Below, one piece after another: positions 36,886 through 48,172 of a DNA stretch of 64,000 bases. This stretch comes from Misgurnus anguillicaudatus (taxonomy: Eukaryota; Chordata; Actinopteri; Cypriniformes; Cobitidae): positions 24,827,501 through 24,891,500 of the forward strand of contig NC_073355.2 in NCBI RefSeq assembly GCF_027580225.2, written 5' to 3'. The position numbers were made by a program, and so were the translations under genes. The notes beneath the pieces are model-generated. The model ran no database searches. It had not been told where the DNA came from and was given only the letters and a program-made list of their open reading frames with translations. Within the stretch, counting starts at the first letter, position 1. Every line of letters begins with the position of its first letter.

Positions 36886-38445
36886 ATAGGATGTTATGAT
36901 GCAAAGCCGGGGGACAGGTGAAGTCGATGCACAGGCGTGGACTTGACCCTTCACGCTACACCGTTATCAACCCTAAAGTACATTACAAATTGCAATATAG
37001 TAAAAGCAAATGATGAAGAGGAGTGGAGTGACCTTAAACTCTCAATATCCTACATACTTGACCTCATGCCTAAACACAAGTACACATACCCACATTCAAA
37101 TGAACAAACAAACCAACCCACAAATAAATGACTTGTGCAGACATAAGAGGCTAGATCGGTTCTCATCACTTAATCCTTGACCTTGAGCCAAGAGTAATGG
37201 GACCCGAATGCTCAAGCCGTCAGGATCATCAGCGGCTCTGCAGACAAGTCAGTAGCCTTCAACCACAAACATTACACATCTGGAAGAGCGGTACACAGTA
37301 GCTAATCTCCACCATATGTTTACCACAGATGCTATATAGTAACAGTGAACAAACAGCAGTTGTAAAGCACCAACCGCTTAATGCACTTCTATTGCACCAT
37401 AACTTACCATGATCTATGACTAGATTAAGAATGACACTCGGCCCTATGGCTGTCTGCACTATACACAGGATAACTCTTTTAATGTAAGTCAGTTTCAGGA
37501 AATTGCTTCAGCGAGGTTCACAGAAGAGTTAATGGTGTGGATGTCCTTAGATTGACATCAAGGTCATTGAGATTAGACCTGCGAGATCACATTTTATAGG
37601 AAGTTGTAAAATGATTTGCATTGCTTTATATATCATTTTACAGATGGTCTTTAGCACAAAGTGCTTTAAGGATGTTTGAAAATCTGTCATTGTTGAGAGT
37701 GAGCTCATCTGAAAGGTATCTTAACCTTTATCTGTGATAATAGCGTGTGGTACATCCATACTGTTCTGCTATATAATGGTTCAGCACTCATTGTAACTGT
37801 ATGGTACCTCCTCCCTATCTAGTAGATTATAGGCATTGTGGATGAATGCAAACACCCATCTGCTCCTAGAATGATAACACTTTTAAAACTTAAGCTAACT
37901 GCATTGATATTGAGCTACGGTATGTTTTCTTATAATTATAAAAATTGACCAACGCACATCTAGGCACAATCGTGAAACACTGATAAGAAGTAAAGCTTGA
38001 AGAACCTTTTTCATGCATATTTGGAGGAGGTGTAGGGGGAGGAGGTTGATTGAGGGTAATAAATAGCCTCACACTTTCAAGTTGCCAGCAGGTTTGCTCA
38101 TGCATTTCCTCCTAAAGCTCCATAAAGTCTTTGAATTCCTAACAACCACCATGTAACCCCCTTCTCCCCCATTATATTGCCCTTCTCAACTCTTGCAATC
38201 TCAGGGTATTGTGATTGTTGGCTCTATCAGTGACCTGTGTAGCTTATTACAAAAGTGTTGTTTTTAAATAATGGCAAATTATGACTTCTCAACAGTATTT
38301 TATGTCATTGCTTTTTAAATGGATCACAGTCTTTTATACTACACTGTGTTATATTGATCTAACATCATCAATAGTCCCTGTTTTTGTAGTGAAGAGTAGC
38401 AGATGTGCATACTATGTACAGCAGGCGTAGCACGTTGCTTGAGAC

Positions 38446-38692
38446 AATTGTGACCCTGCCTGTGAAAACCCATCTCATGTCACTTTTTTGTGATTTAGTA
38501 TTTTCTACATAAAATTAACCTGCATAATGTAAAGAACATTCTGTTGATGAATATAAAATATAACCTTAATATATTTAATATTGAATGAGTAGGAGCATGC
38601 CATAGATTGAAATTAATGAATAAAATCAAACTTTGATGCTCCTAATCTCATAATTAGAGTTTAGCCTGGATTTTACAGGCTGGGTCACAATT
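38446..38692. mobile_element. Full-length AATTGTGACCC-family MITE (247 bp)
   Basis: The left end AATTGTGACCCTGCCTGT and the right end as reverse complement AATTGTGACCCAGCCTGT are inverted repeats. The interior contains ATCAAACTTTGATGCTCC and CTAATCTCATAATTAGAG. It serves as the empty-site reference for the copy split at 22314-23122. Other copies are at 16108, 19372, 53419 and 57010. Confidence 0.7.
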
Positions 38693-39088
38693 ATGCCCCC
38701 TCCCAAAAATGTGACAGGGTTACTTAAGGCACAATGCTTTTTATAAATGCTAACACACATTTAAATGTTGTGCAATGTATTGTGAGCTATGAAAGGAATA
38801 ATTGTAGACAGGCCGTTGAAGTATTCGAAAATAATGCACATCTAAGGTGGTGAAGCACGGGTGTGCATTATTTTCAAATAATGCAGGACCGGAATCAATT
38901 ATTCCACTTATAGCACAGTTACAATGGTTATTTTAAAACATTTGACAATTTATCAAAAAATAATGCATACCCGTGGAACATTTCTCAACCAATCAGAATA
39001 AAGCATTCAACCGCCCCGTGGTAAAATAGTATGTAATTTGCTAGCATAATCTGTTAATAATACAAACATTTGGCCTATTGTATCTTGA

Positions 39089-39411
39089 AGGGACACTTCA
39101 TCCATTTGCATTAAGCTTTGTGTAGTTAGAACCAGTCATGTTTTTGAATTGTCGTGCATCATTTCCTCAGTTGCCGCTGAGACAGGAGAATTACAGATTT
39201 CAGTGTTGCACTTCCTTCTTTCAATGATGTAAAAATCATCATTTTGCATCATTGAAAGAAGGAAGTCCAATATCTTTGTTGAGGGGGTGAGACTACAAAC
39301 ACCCCATTTCTCGGTCAAATAGGCACCGAATTCGAAATGTATGTTACATTTCGACTGCAAATATGACGCACTTTTAACAAAGATTAATGTTTCTACGGGT
39401 GAAATGCTCCT
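39089..39411. mobile_element. TTAA-type MITE with a central hairpin
   Basis: The ends AGGGACACTTCATCC and GGGTGAAATGCTCCT are inverted repeats. Right flank TTAA (39412-39415), left flank TTGA (39085-39088, one change). The interior holds a strong hairpin at 39208-39265 (CTTCCTTCTTTCAATGATG against CATCATTGAAAGAAGGAAG). Confidence 0.65.
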
Positions 39412-40140
39412 TTAATGTCTGTAGTGTTATACACCTTCTGTTAAATATTTAAAATGGCAAAATGTAAAGCGTTGTTCCTTACAGCTACTATATTTTTCTC
39501 CATTTTATAGCAGTTATTATGTGGTCTGGTTGAATTAAAAGGACTTTCCATTAATAAACGTATATGTATTGAATGAGCATCGTTTTGTACACAGGCTAAT
39601 ATTTTAGATAGTGAAAAATCAATACAGTACCTCTTACATGTGAAGGACAAAAATGCGAGGGCTGAAGCCGGAAAATAAGGGGAGGCTAATGTGTCGTTTC
39701 ACTGATGGATGGAGCCATCAGCGGATGGCAACAACCTTGGTGCGTTGAGCTGACGGATGCTACAGGGCCGTAGCCTAAGTGTTCATTGCATTGTTATGAA
39801 CACTACTTTTCAGGACGGCATCTATGGATTTTATGGTGGCAAACTAGATAGTGTTGCAATATATTGTTTACCTCAGTATGAAATGATAAAGAAGTCTCGA
39901 GGTCAAGAATTGTCTGCTTTTATAGAGACACAGCGTGGTGGATTACTTGAGTCCTGGGTAATCTGTGTAGAACACTTTTGTAAGTACAACACACAAAGGA
40001 AATGCACGCTAGTTACTGCATATAACTTCACACTTGTTGTATATAACTATAGATGATTGTATTTAAGGTGATACCTCCCTAGAAGCCTTGTTATTTTATT
40101 AACTTAGTTTCTGCACACCTTTATAAAAAAAATTATGTTG

Positions 40141-40316
40141 AATACTACAGTAAAATGTAGTATATTATAGTATAATATAGTAATTATAGCTACTATAATA
40201 TAGTATATTACTAAAGTATTAGTAGTATACTTTAATATTTACTATAGTAAGTTTAAAAAAAACTTCAGTTTTACTACAGTTTACTATAGCAAATACTATA
40301 GTGTACTACAGTATTT
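40141..40316. repeat. AT-rich ACTATAG/ACTACAG repeat next to the alpha-2 promoter
   Basis: Short units TACTACAGTA, ACTATAGTA and TAGTATATTA alternate in both orientations over about 175 bp. The array is largely self-complementary. I recall similar TACTATAGTAAACTACAG sequence as a zebrafish repeat. It ends about 175 bp before the CCAAT box. Confidence 0.6.
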
Positions 40317-40399
40317 TTTGTGATTGATTGTTGTAATAAATACAATTGTTTTATTTTTTTACGAAAAGATAACAGTCGTTAAACAAATGCACACACGTA

Positions 40400-40640
40400 T
40401 CTGCAAAAACTTTATACTTTAGCTTGTAATGGCGACAGATTCTGCTTGATGGATATCGTATTGATAAGATTGAGATTAGGTTTATCAGCAACCAATGAGA
40501 GAGCGGCATGCAGAGTGGGGGTTGATGGGGGCGGAGTTTCGGCGCAGCTGCTGACACTCGTCAAGAATTGCGGTGTGGGATAGCCTGGGAAGTGTGTGAA
40601 GATCTGAGTTGCCCTGTCGAAGAGTGCTTTTGTTTTTAAA
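40400..40640 (+). promoter_or_regulatory. raraa: Candidate internal promoter (P2) region of the alpha-2 isoform
   Basis: Upstream of the alpha-2 leader the composition shifts from an AT-rich repeat to a more GC-rich stretch. It holds a CCAAT box (40492-40496, ACCAATGAGA), a GC box (40527-40536, GGGGGCGGAG) and an E-box CAGCTG (40545-40550). A weak TATA-like TTTATACTTT lies at 40411-40420. In mammals the RARA2 promoter carries a DR5 retinoic acid response element next to a TATA box. I found no DR5 here, so the assignment rests on position and the boxes. The transcription start is not determinable from the sequence alone. Confidence 0.45.
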
Positions 40641-41365
40641 GAGAAATTCCCCACAAGTGTGCGAGTGGCTCGACACAAGATGCTTAAGACATTACTTTGA
40701 ATCCGCGTCTTCGCAGGGTCTGGAAACACCGGAGCAAGTTCTTTTCTCTGCACCAGGATTATTCACAAGATTCAGATCTATCATCGATCCGGACGGTTGT
40801 GTGTCTACAGTACATGTACTTCGAAACATCGGTCTTTTAGCGAATATATTTTTTTAAGAATACGCTTCGTTTTGGGCGTGGAGTGAAAGGAGGCGATCGC
40901 AAGCTTTTGTAAACATTTGCTTCGAACAGTTTTTGGACATTTCTACGGGTTGTCCTCGTAACGTTAAGCGCGCGGGATAGCGCTGGTTAAACATCGATCT
41001 AATGTTAAGGTCCAATACAAAGCTGCAATTATAACGGCAGGCCAGTCGTAGTATCGCAACAACTGGAGCAGGATTTTAATATCTGAAGAATGTAGTTCAT
41101 TCCCCGTGGACAGCACGAGTTTCTGCTGAACTGACTCATGAATGCACAGCATAACACCATTGTATGCACGCATTTGTACTAAACTGCATTTTCTTTGCAT
41201 AAAGACGCTTCTTGGCGTTGTTGTGATACGGGAATTTACATTTCAACGCAAAGTTCGCAAGTTGTGCTAGTTATAATTCCCACTTACTTACATCTTGCTG
41301 AAGAAACACAACACACTTTAGGAAGGAGGCGTTTACTTTTAGAGGATATTTGTTTTTTTCCCATG
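40641..41365 (+). other. raraa: Probable 5' leader of the RAR-alpha2 transcript, rich in upstream AUGs
   Basis: If transcription starts near 40.5-40.6 kb, the leader contains six AUGs before the ATG pair at the CDS start. These open uORFs at 40814-40840 (8 residues), 41002-41034 (10), 41090-41095 (AUG directly followed by UAG), 41138-41182 (14), 41142-41270 (42) and 41164-41202 (12). The 41138 uORF is in the main frame and its TAA at 41180-41182 is the last in-frame stop before the receptor start. No ATG lies in frame between that stop and 41363. Long uORF-bearing leaders are established for RAR-beta2. Here the leader extent is inferred. Confidence 0.5.
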
Positions 41366-41528
41366 ATGTACGAGAGTGTGGACGTTGTTGGACTGACTCC
41401 TAGTCCGAGCCCGTTTTTGAGCATGGATTACTACCACCAGAACCGCGGCTGTTTGATCCCGGATAAAGGCCTCGTGTCGGGAGCGGCGCGGGGCTTCAGG
41501 AACCCACATTGGAGCGGCTCAAATCACT
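41366..41528 (+). CDS. raraa: Retinoic acid receptor alpha, isoform 2 type N-terminal (A region) coding exon, partial CDS
   Basis: This exon encodes 54 residues plus one base. It starts MYESVDVVGLTPSPSPFLSM, continues DYYHQNRGCLIPDKG and ends with FRNPHWSGSNH. It is the alpha-2 A region: human RARA2 also begins MYESV and ends in a WNGSNHS-type motif. From memory it is almost identical to zebrafish Raraa, which supports that paralogue. A second ATG lies directly upstream (41363), and I chose 41366 because the family protein starts with a single Met. The donor is GTAGGT at 41529, phase 1; joining to 59143 gives TCT (Ser), restoring SNHS. Failure to splice would run to a TGA at 41681-41683, giving 105 residues without a DNA-binding domain. 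The exon is expected to be driven by the internal, retinoid-inducible promoter, as in tetrapods (inference). Confidence 0.95.
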
Positions 41529-43342
41529 GTAGGTGGCCTTTTTGTTTTCTCCAAAAATCTCTAGCTTTAACACAGCCTTTAACATTATGCGGACATTTAG
41601 ATTTAAGTTCCGAACCCGACGACTCAATTTTTGGGGGTCAGAGGGGCTCCTACAGGGGCAACGACTCCATACACGTCAGCTGATATGAGTGTGGCTATTT
41701 TCCAGCATGTACATGTAGGCCGTGTCTAGAAATCTAGTGCGCTAACTACCTAGATAACATTGTGTTGTTTATAAAAGCGTGTGAGCGCTCACGTTACGAG
41801 ATGACTATAGTTGGAGGGCTACCACTAATAATGCATCTCAATGTTTATATTCGTGACTGTTTGGAGCGGGCTCTTCTGTACGTTTTCCAGTGAACTCATT
41901 GAACTCGTGTTTATTACTGTCTGGTAACTCGGTTAAAACATTTTATTGTAGTATATTAATGCCCTCTCAGGGCAGAGTTGTTAATAATTGATGAGGCATT
42001 TAAAAGCTTGCTTTACTCCATTTGTCGGTGCCCACCAAACATGATTGAACAAAAGTTAATTATTGGATATTTGTACTTGTATGTAACATCTCGAGTACAT
42101 ATTTAAAATATCCAAATGATAATTTTCAATTATTTATTTTTTTGAAACCCATTAAACAATCGTTAAAACGTCTGTTAATGTTATGTTTGCTGACGTCGTT
42201 TGCAGCGTATGTTATGTGTTTGCAACAGGGGCGTGACATTTCGGGGGGCCGTGGTCTGTCTAGAAACATGGTCTCCAGTCATTGTTAGGCCATGTCAACA
42301 TTGCTAATCTTGTGTAAGCCTGTTTGAGGGATGATTTGTTCTGCAGCTTAGCATGCTTTTCTTATGGAGAACAGTCCTACAAGACATTATTTATGCTTCT
42401 TGAGAAGGGCATGAAGAGCAATGAGATACAGATATGGTGTGCATGTTTGGTGCTATACAGAAACAACGTCTAAAGGAAATCATGTACAAATTTCTGTAAA
42501 AATATTCGGTAGAAACCTCAACAATGCATGTAAAGGTGTTATATGGATGTAATTGTGTAGTTGTCACCTTCGAGAGACCCGGTTGTGCTTTTTTTGTCTG
42601 TGTGAAGCATATTGCTGCAGTAACTGCTCTCGTCTCGAGGTGGATTGTGTGGGTCAGAAGTAACCATATGCCTATCTAGGGCTTTTCATACAACCCATCA
42701 TAGTTTCCACTTGGCAAAGTAAATCAGTGGTAACTGCACAAAGAGCTGAAAAGGCTCGAGAGAGCCATTGAGTGAAGTGCTACGAGTTGCCGCATTGCTC
42801 TTTCAGATAATCCCCAGAATAATTAAAGCCAGACAGCCGCTTATTGTTGACCACGCTCGGTTTCTTGCGCAAGAACGTGAGACTTTGAATAATTGATGCT
42901 TTCAGGATACTTAAGTCTTATTTTATACCTTCTACCAAAGTGTGCCTTGTGATTGCTTGTTTAGCGGCCTTCAAACCCCAACACTTTCAGGGCCTTGAGG
43001 AGCATTTTAAGCCCTCAGCCTGCCTGACCTCTAGGCCCTGCTGCCTCTGCACAGCGAGAGGCTCCAGCGCTTGGTTTCTGAGGAGGCATCCATCACAGAG
43101 TGTTTGAAAAGCTCTTCATCATTCTGAAGGCTTCTTGGGACCCAGCAGTCTGATCTTTCTGCTTCCCTTCCCCCAGTTGAAGACTGCTAACTTTCTATTT
43201 ATCAGCCTCCTTATGACATTCCAGTATGGCATTTTTGTTTTTACTTGATGATCAGCTTTGCATAAAAGATAGAAGGAAGAGCTGTGAGCTGTAAAGGGTT
43301 AACTGATAGAGATTCTGCTGTAACACACTTATATGTACATTG

Positions 43343-43500
43343 ACATTTACATGCATGCATGCATGTAGCATACACTTTTATCCATAGCGACTTATATTGC
43401 ATTACAAGATATACATTTATTCAGCATGTGTGTTTCCTGGGATTGAACCCACGACCTTCTGCAGTGGTGATGCATTGCTCTGTCATTGAGCTATACTGGA
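43343..43500 (+). repeat. Near-complete tRNA-type SINE copy
   Basis: It runs ACATTTACATGCATGC (with a GCAT run), TTTATCCATAGCGACTTATA, TTCAGCATGTGTGTTTCCTG, GGATTGAACCCACGACCTT and ATTGAGCTATACTGGA. GGGATTGAACCC is the reverse complement of a tRNA T-arm. Degraded; not a functional tRNA. Confidence 0.65.
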
Positions 43501-46500
43501 CTACAAGTTAATGCTACTGTGTAAACTTTAGGTTATGTTTTTAGTGTTTGTGCATAATGTAGTATTCAATAGATGTAGGCTTGCGGCTTGTATAGTATGT
43601 AGTACAGGCCTTTTATATTTATATATCATATATGTCCAATCATGTCCATTTGGCGATCTTAGGAATATAAATCATTTTTTACACTGATTCCAAGGATTCC
43701 AAGCATTTTTGGTTTGCCTCAATCCATCTTTAAATGAAATTAGACAATTATTAATAGAAATATATTGATTAACCCTGGATAACCCATTGGTCAAATTTAG
43801 CCAATATTAATTGATGCTAAGAAAAGGGTTCTTGGGTTCTGCAGGGTTAAGAAGCATATTTTACTGAAAAGTACTTAATTCACTGATGATTACCCAAAAT
43901 TTGTTTCTAAATTATATATATAGTGAGCATCAAATAGCCATAAAAAATGTATTGTGGGGTATACTATTATAAAATTTGATAAAATCACTTACACTCTCAA
44001 TAAAATCGGCTTTTATTTAGATATAGCAATGCTTTAATTTCACATCTTGTTTTAAAAATAGTGCAGTGTGTGTCACTGTCACGTAATGCAGCAATATCTG
44101 TAGTATCATTTACAGGATCACAGAGAATCGTCTTTGGCATTACCGGCGTCTTATGAGTCTCACGTGGAGCTGCAGTGTGGAAGCGCTAACTAAGGAAAGG
44201 CATGTGGCGTTTTATTGTTTCCCATGAACAGAGCAGTGCCGGCGGGAGCAATAGCCCAGCCCTGCTGCTGCAGTCGGGAAGGAATGAAGAATAGGGAAAA
44301 AACAAGGACAAATTATTAGAGTTTGCAAAGGAAATGGTGAAAGAATGGCGGCGTCCGCTGGTAAACTGAGGCTTGCTGGAGGATTAGGGTTTGCCTGACC
44401 TCCAGACAGCGTGGCAAGCCTGCTGTTGAACACAGACATGGTGATCAGCTAGTTTGCATTTTGCCAGCAGCCCTTGTTGGCAAGAGTAGCGCTTGTGTTG
44501 CTGTGGTTTTGGCTGGCTGACCGAGTGTTTATTTCTCTTAGCCTTAAATACAGGGCAGGAATCGCAGTAGATACTGGGGTTGCTGGCGCTCTTGCGGCAC
44601 ACATCCAGGTGGATCAGCAGTGCTCCCCCCTACATCTGTGCTGTGAGGGGATACACCGATGTGACCAGCTGGTGGTGGCTGTGGCCTAAAGCACAGTTAA
44701 AATGCCTGTTTATACCTAAGGCAATGCGCAACACAAAATAAAGTGTTTTGAAGTCCCAGTCATGTGGGATGAATATTACAGAAGATAATATGCCTGATCA
44801 GAATCAAAAGGAGGAGAACTAGGCCTTCACTCTGTCATCTTACAGACTGACTCCAGAAGTGCAGGCTTTTTTCTCCGTGATGAAGTGGTAAGTTTATTAC
44901 ATATGGAAGAGATGAACTGAATTTATTTAGTGATAAAGACGATGACCCTTGGCAGGTTAATGGGCAGATGTTTATAATACTGTATGCCTGTCATGCACAC
45001 AACATTCGTCTAGTGTCTTAAAGGTTTGGATCAGAGAGACAACTTTTACCCGAAGGCTTAACATTAGCCGAGCTGCTCTATAATCATGGCAGGGAAAGAA
45101 CAGTGAAGTTTGTACCTGCACGAAGCCATAGGGCAAGATTTTGCAACACATGGCGCCCTTCCAAATCAGATGTGCAGCCCTCCAGCTGTAATGGCTGTTG
45201 CTTACTTTAATGTACCGCCTTACAGCCACATTTCATGTATTAGATCTAAGTGCCATCAGGTTATGCTGGATTTTATGTGTGATCCTACAAGAGTGTCAGC
45301 TAGGACAAGGTTAGCGAGTTCAGTGTCTGTGCAAATAACGAGCTTGTTTGTTGCGGGTGTAGTCTAAACGTAATCTATATGCAAGGTCAATCACGTGATA
45401 GTTTGTTCTGAGCTAACATTTGATCATTCCTAGTCATCATCTCCAGGTTCGAGCATTCTTTCTCTCCTACTTACTCTCTTTTTGAACTTTAATCAGTTTG
45501 AGGAAACGCGGCTGGAGTTGGAAACTCTATTTATATTGCACTAAGGCGGATTTAGAGGGCGCCATGCCCAAACACGTTGACAGATTTTGGGCTAAGGTTA
45601 AAGCCATCCTCCCAGGCCCCCGTACTTCAGATGCTCTTAGACTCTGGAGTGATTATCTTGATTACAGATGGATGGCCATACATCTGTTTAACTTCCAAAC
45701 GCACCATACACCAGCGACAGTAAATAGAAAAGACAAGGTACACATACTTTGAGAATAAGTGTTGAAAAGGTGCTATTGAGCGGTTACGCTTGCAGTAGTT
45801 GCGCGTAATGCGTATGAAACTAAACCAGTAAAAAGCAGGAAATTCTGTTTTAAAGTTGTAAGCCGTCTGGTCAGAGATAAATGTCGTCCAGCTGTGCGTG
45901 ATCACTTTCAAAAGACTGCGCACGACCCATTGTGGTGTTTCCTGACAGCCAATGACATCAAGTGAATTCCTGAGGGCCGGATTTCGACGCAGAAAAAAGA
46001 ATTTGTGGATGAGGTACTTAAAAACTCAGACAGGGGGGTGAAGGGCGTCTCTTATATTGCACGCCATAAAATGTCAAGGAAAAGAGGGCAGAAAGAGAAA
46101 CCAAGACCAGCTATAAACACAGGCAATAAAAATAAGGGAAGCCTGGGGGCTGAAACCTGCTCTGGCGAGGGGCCCGTTGGGAGGGCGTTTGGCGCGTATC
46201 AGAGGGCCGTTGAGCTGTGGTACGTAAAAGGAAGAAGGCCAACTAGGATGGTTTTCAGCTTGTCTGTAATGTCCAGGAGGTTTTTGTCAAAAGAGAGTGT
46301 CTAGGGCAATTGTCCGAGCTCCCTGTGGGAACGTCTCGGATGGCCTTTTTCTTTTGCTTACTTAGACGTAGCAGCATTGTGATATTCTCGTCTTGTATCA
46401 TAATGAGTTTTGTTTTATGGACTTCCCTAATGTGACGGCAGGATGAAATAATGGCTTTGTGTGCACAGCTCATCAGTACTGCGTTTTTTTCCCATCTTTT

Positions 46501-46868
46501 CTCCCTCCTGGTAAAAAGTCAGAAGTGTATTAAACATCATTGTGGCTGAAATATTTCTCTACAGAGGGTACGAAACGAATGGCTTTGTATTGCAGAGACT
46601 GCGTTTTCCATACTCGCTAGATGTTAATTATCAGAATGAATTCTGTAGGGCGCCACAAATGAACAGCATGGTTTAATGAGGCGAGTGCACTTAATAGATA
46701 ATAGAGTTGTGGCAATGGCTTCTACTCATCCTGTGACTATCTTCATCTTCGTGAGGGGGGAAATAACTCCTGGCGTCTGATGGCCTTTTGCTCGAAGCTT
46801 TAAATCACTTGACAAAAACATGAAGATGTGATAAAGCTGCCACTTAGTAGTCATTCTCACAGTAATTA

Positions 46869-47090
46869 AAGGAAAAATCACCCAAAAATGAAAATTAATT
46901 TTCCCACACAGTATGTCATTGTGATTCCCTTCCATGGGACACAAAAGGAAAATTAAAGAACATCTTGAACTCTGTCTTTCATATGATGAAAATGAATAAA
47001 TTCAGCTTTTTATGGCTTCAGAAAACTTATAAGAATATATCACATGAATCATAGAGCTGCTTTTTATGGTGCTTCTTGTATTACATTGAG
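46869..47090 (+). mobile_element. Partial TTAA-type element (AGGAAAAATCACCC end)
   Basis: TTAA at 46865-46868, then AGGAAAAATCACCCAAAAAT. It is followed by GACACAAAAGG and GGCTTCAGAAAACTTATAAG blocks typical of the AGGGATAGTTCACCCAAAA family. No right end. Confidence 0.45.
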
Positions 47091-47668
47091 GCTTGAATGC
47101 TCTAGTCCTTATTTACACTGTGTGGAGAAAACGCATATAATTCCCTAAGTTACAAATTGTTTTCCATAATTAGCAAGAATTTCTTGCATGTTTGTAACAA
47201 TGTGAGGATAATTTAAGTACTTTTTGGGGAAAAAGCTTTAACTATAAAAGATCACAGTCTTATTGCGTTCAGACCAAAATGAAGGCTTATTGACTCATGC
47301 ACCAATGTGTATCTGTTTTAATACTCTTTTGTGTGAGGTGTGTGTTTGACTTTCTGTCAAGATGAAGGGCTAGTTACAGCAGTTGTAGGGTCGAGCTGCA
47401 ATAAAAACACTGTTAACGGATCCTTGACAACCAGTCAAACCAAACAACTCTCTAATCCCACCTCTACAGAGTCTGACATTTGACCTAGTTTGATTTCCTT
47501 TACCTGCTGCTTTGCTTCCCTGCCCTTTATCAGTTTTTTTCTATCTGTCTTCTTATCTCTATGGTCCATAGCTTTTGTTTACAATGTTGCAACACCAACC
47601 ATGGAGTCCTTGGTCTGCATTAATTTTTTTTATTCCCATCTCTCTCCTTTCTGACGTAGAGCCACTTA

Positions 47669-48172
47669 GGGCGCACTCACACTATCCAAACCGTGACCCA
47701 GCGCTATTGTCCCCCCTCCCTACTCCCCCAGAAGCACAGGGGCCCACACTATACTTCTATCGATCTCAGCCCGGGCGCGGTTTCTGCATTAGGATCCGAT
47801 TTGTTTTGAAGAAAGCAGCAAGAAAAGCGCTCTCTTAACACTGAAATCCGTTGTAGTGTTAAGGCTGTGTTTTTATTTGGAGCCGTTAGGTGTGCAATGA
47901 CACACAGCCCTCTCACATGCCATTATATTGCTTAGTTGATCTGTCGCGTGTGCAGCTCAGACATTCACGTAAACCCAAGGTTTTGACAAATGCAGATGAA
48001 GGTGAGTGGTCGCGCAATTGACGTATCTCATTTTTAATTGCGCTCTGGTACGTTTTGCGATCATATTACGTGTTCCGCGCATGAGCCCAAGTAAACCATG
48101 CTCGAGCCCACCTCCACAAGCCGGCCAGGGGGCAATTAACCGCGGTTTGGTTTGGCTAGTGTGAGTGCGCCC
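47669..48172. mobile_element. 504-bp TIR element (GGGCGCACTCACACTA ends)
   Basis: The ends GGGCGCACTCACACTA and TAGTGTGAGTGCGCCC are perfect inverted repeats of 16 bp, followed by CCAAACCG and CGGTTTGG. CTTAG occurs on both sides (47665-47669 and 48172-48176), overlapping the ends by one base. The GC-rich interior contains no gene. Confidence 0.7.

Larger units (their letters stand above)
11327..40400 (+). other. raraa: Intron between alpha-1 and alpha-2 first exons (about 29 kb)
   Basis: This starts at the GTGAGT donor. For alpha-1 transcripts the intron runs on through the alpha-2 exon to the acceptor at 59142. It is mostly AT-rich unique or unrecognised sequence with many short repeats, listed separately. 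I could name nothing functional in 11327-12240, 13112-13935, 14080-15178, 15550-16100, 17120-19370, 19710-20880, 21480-22260, 23175-24280, 26122-28220, 31700-36870, 36890-38445 or 39416-40140, apart from microsatellites. None of the open frames inside shows a conserved domain. Confidence 0.8.

Noticed and set aside
37516..37533. GGTTCACAGAAGAGTTAA, reminiscent of the RAR-beta2 DR5
   Set aside because: The spacing is 6 and the second half-site is imperfect.
41195..41365. In-frame open extension of 57 codons upstream of the alpha-2 start
   Set aside because: It has no ATG (it opens with TTG) and starts just after an in-frame TAA at 41180-41182. The family protein begins at MYESV. Treated as leader.
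43343..43500. tRNA-like T-arm sequence
   Set aside because: The cloverleaf cannot be completed. Other partial copies in the window show it is a SINE.
45498..46304. Several open frames of 84-99 codons on both strands
   Set aside because: No domain, no splice logic and no repeat-protein motif. They look like chance frames in less AT-rich intron.
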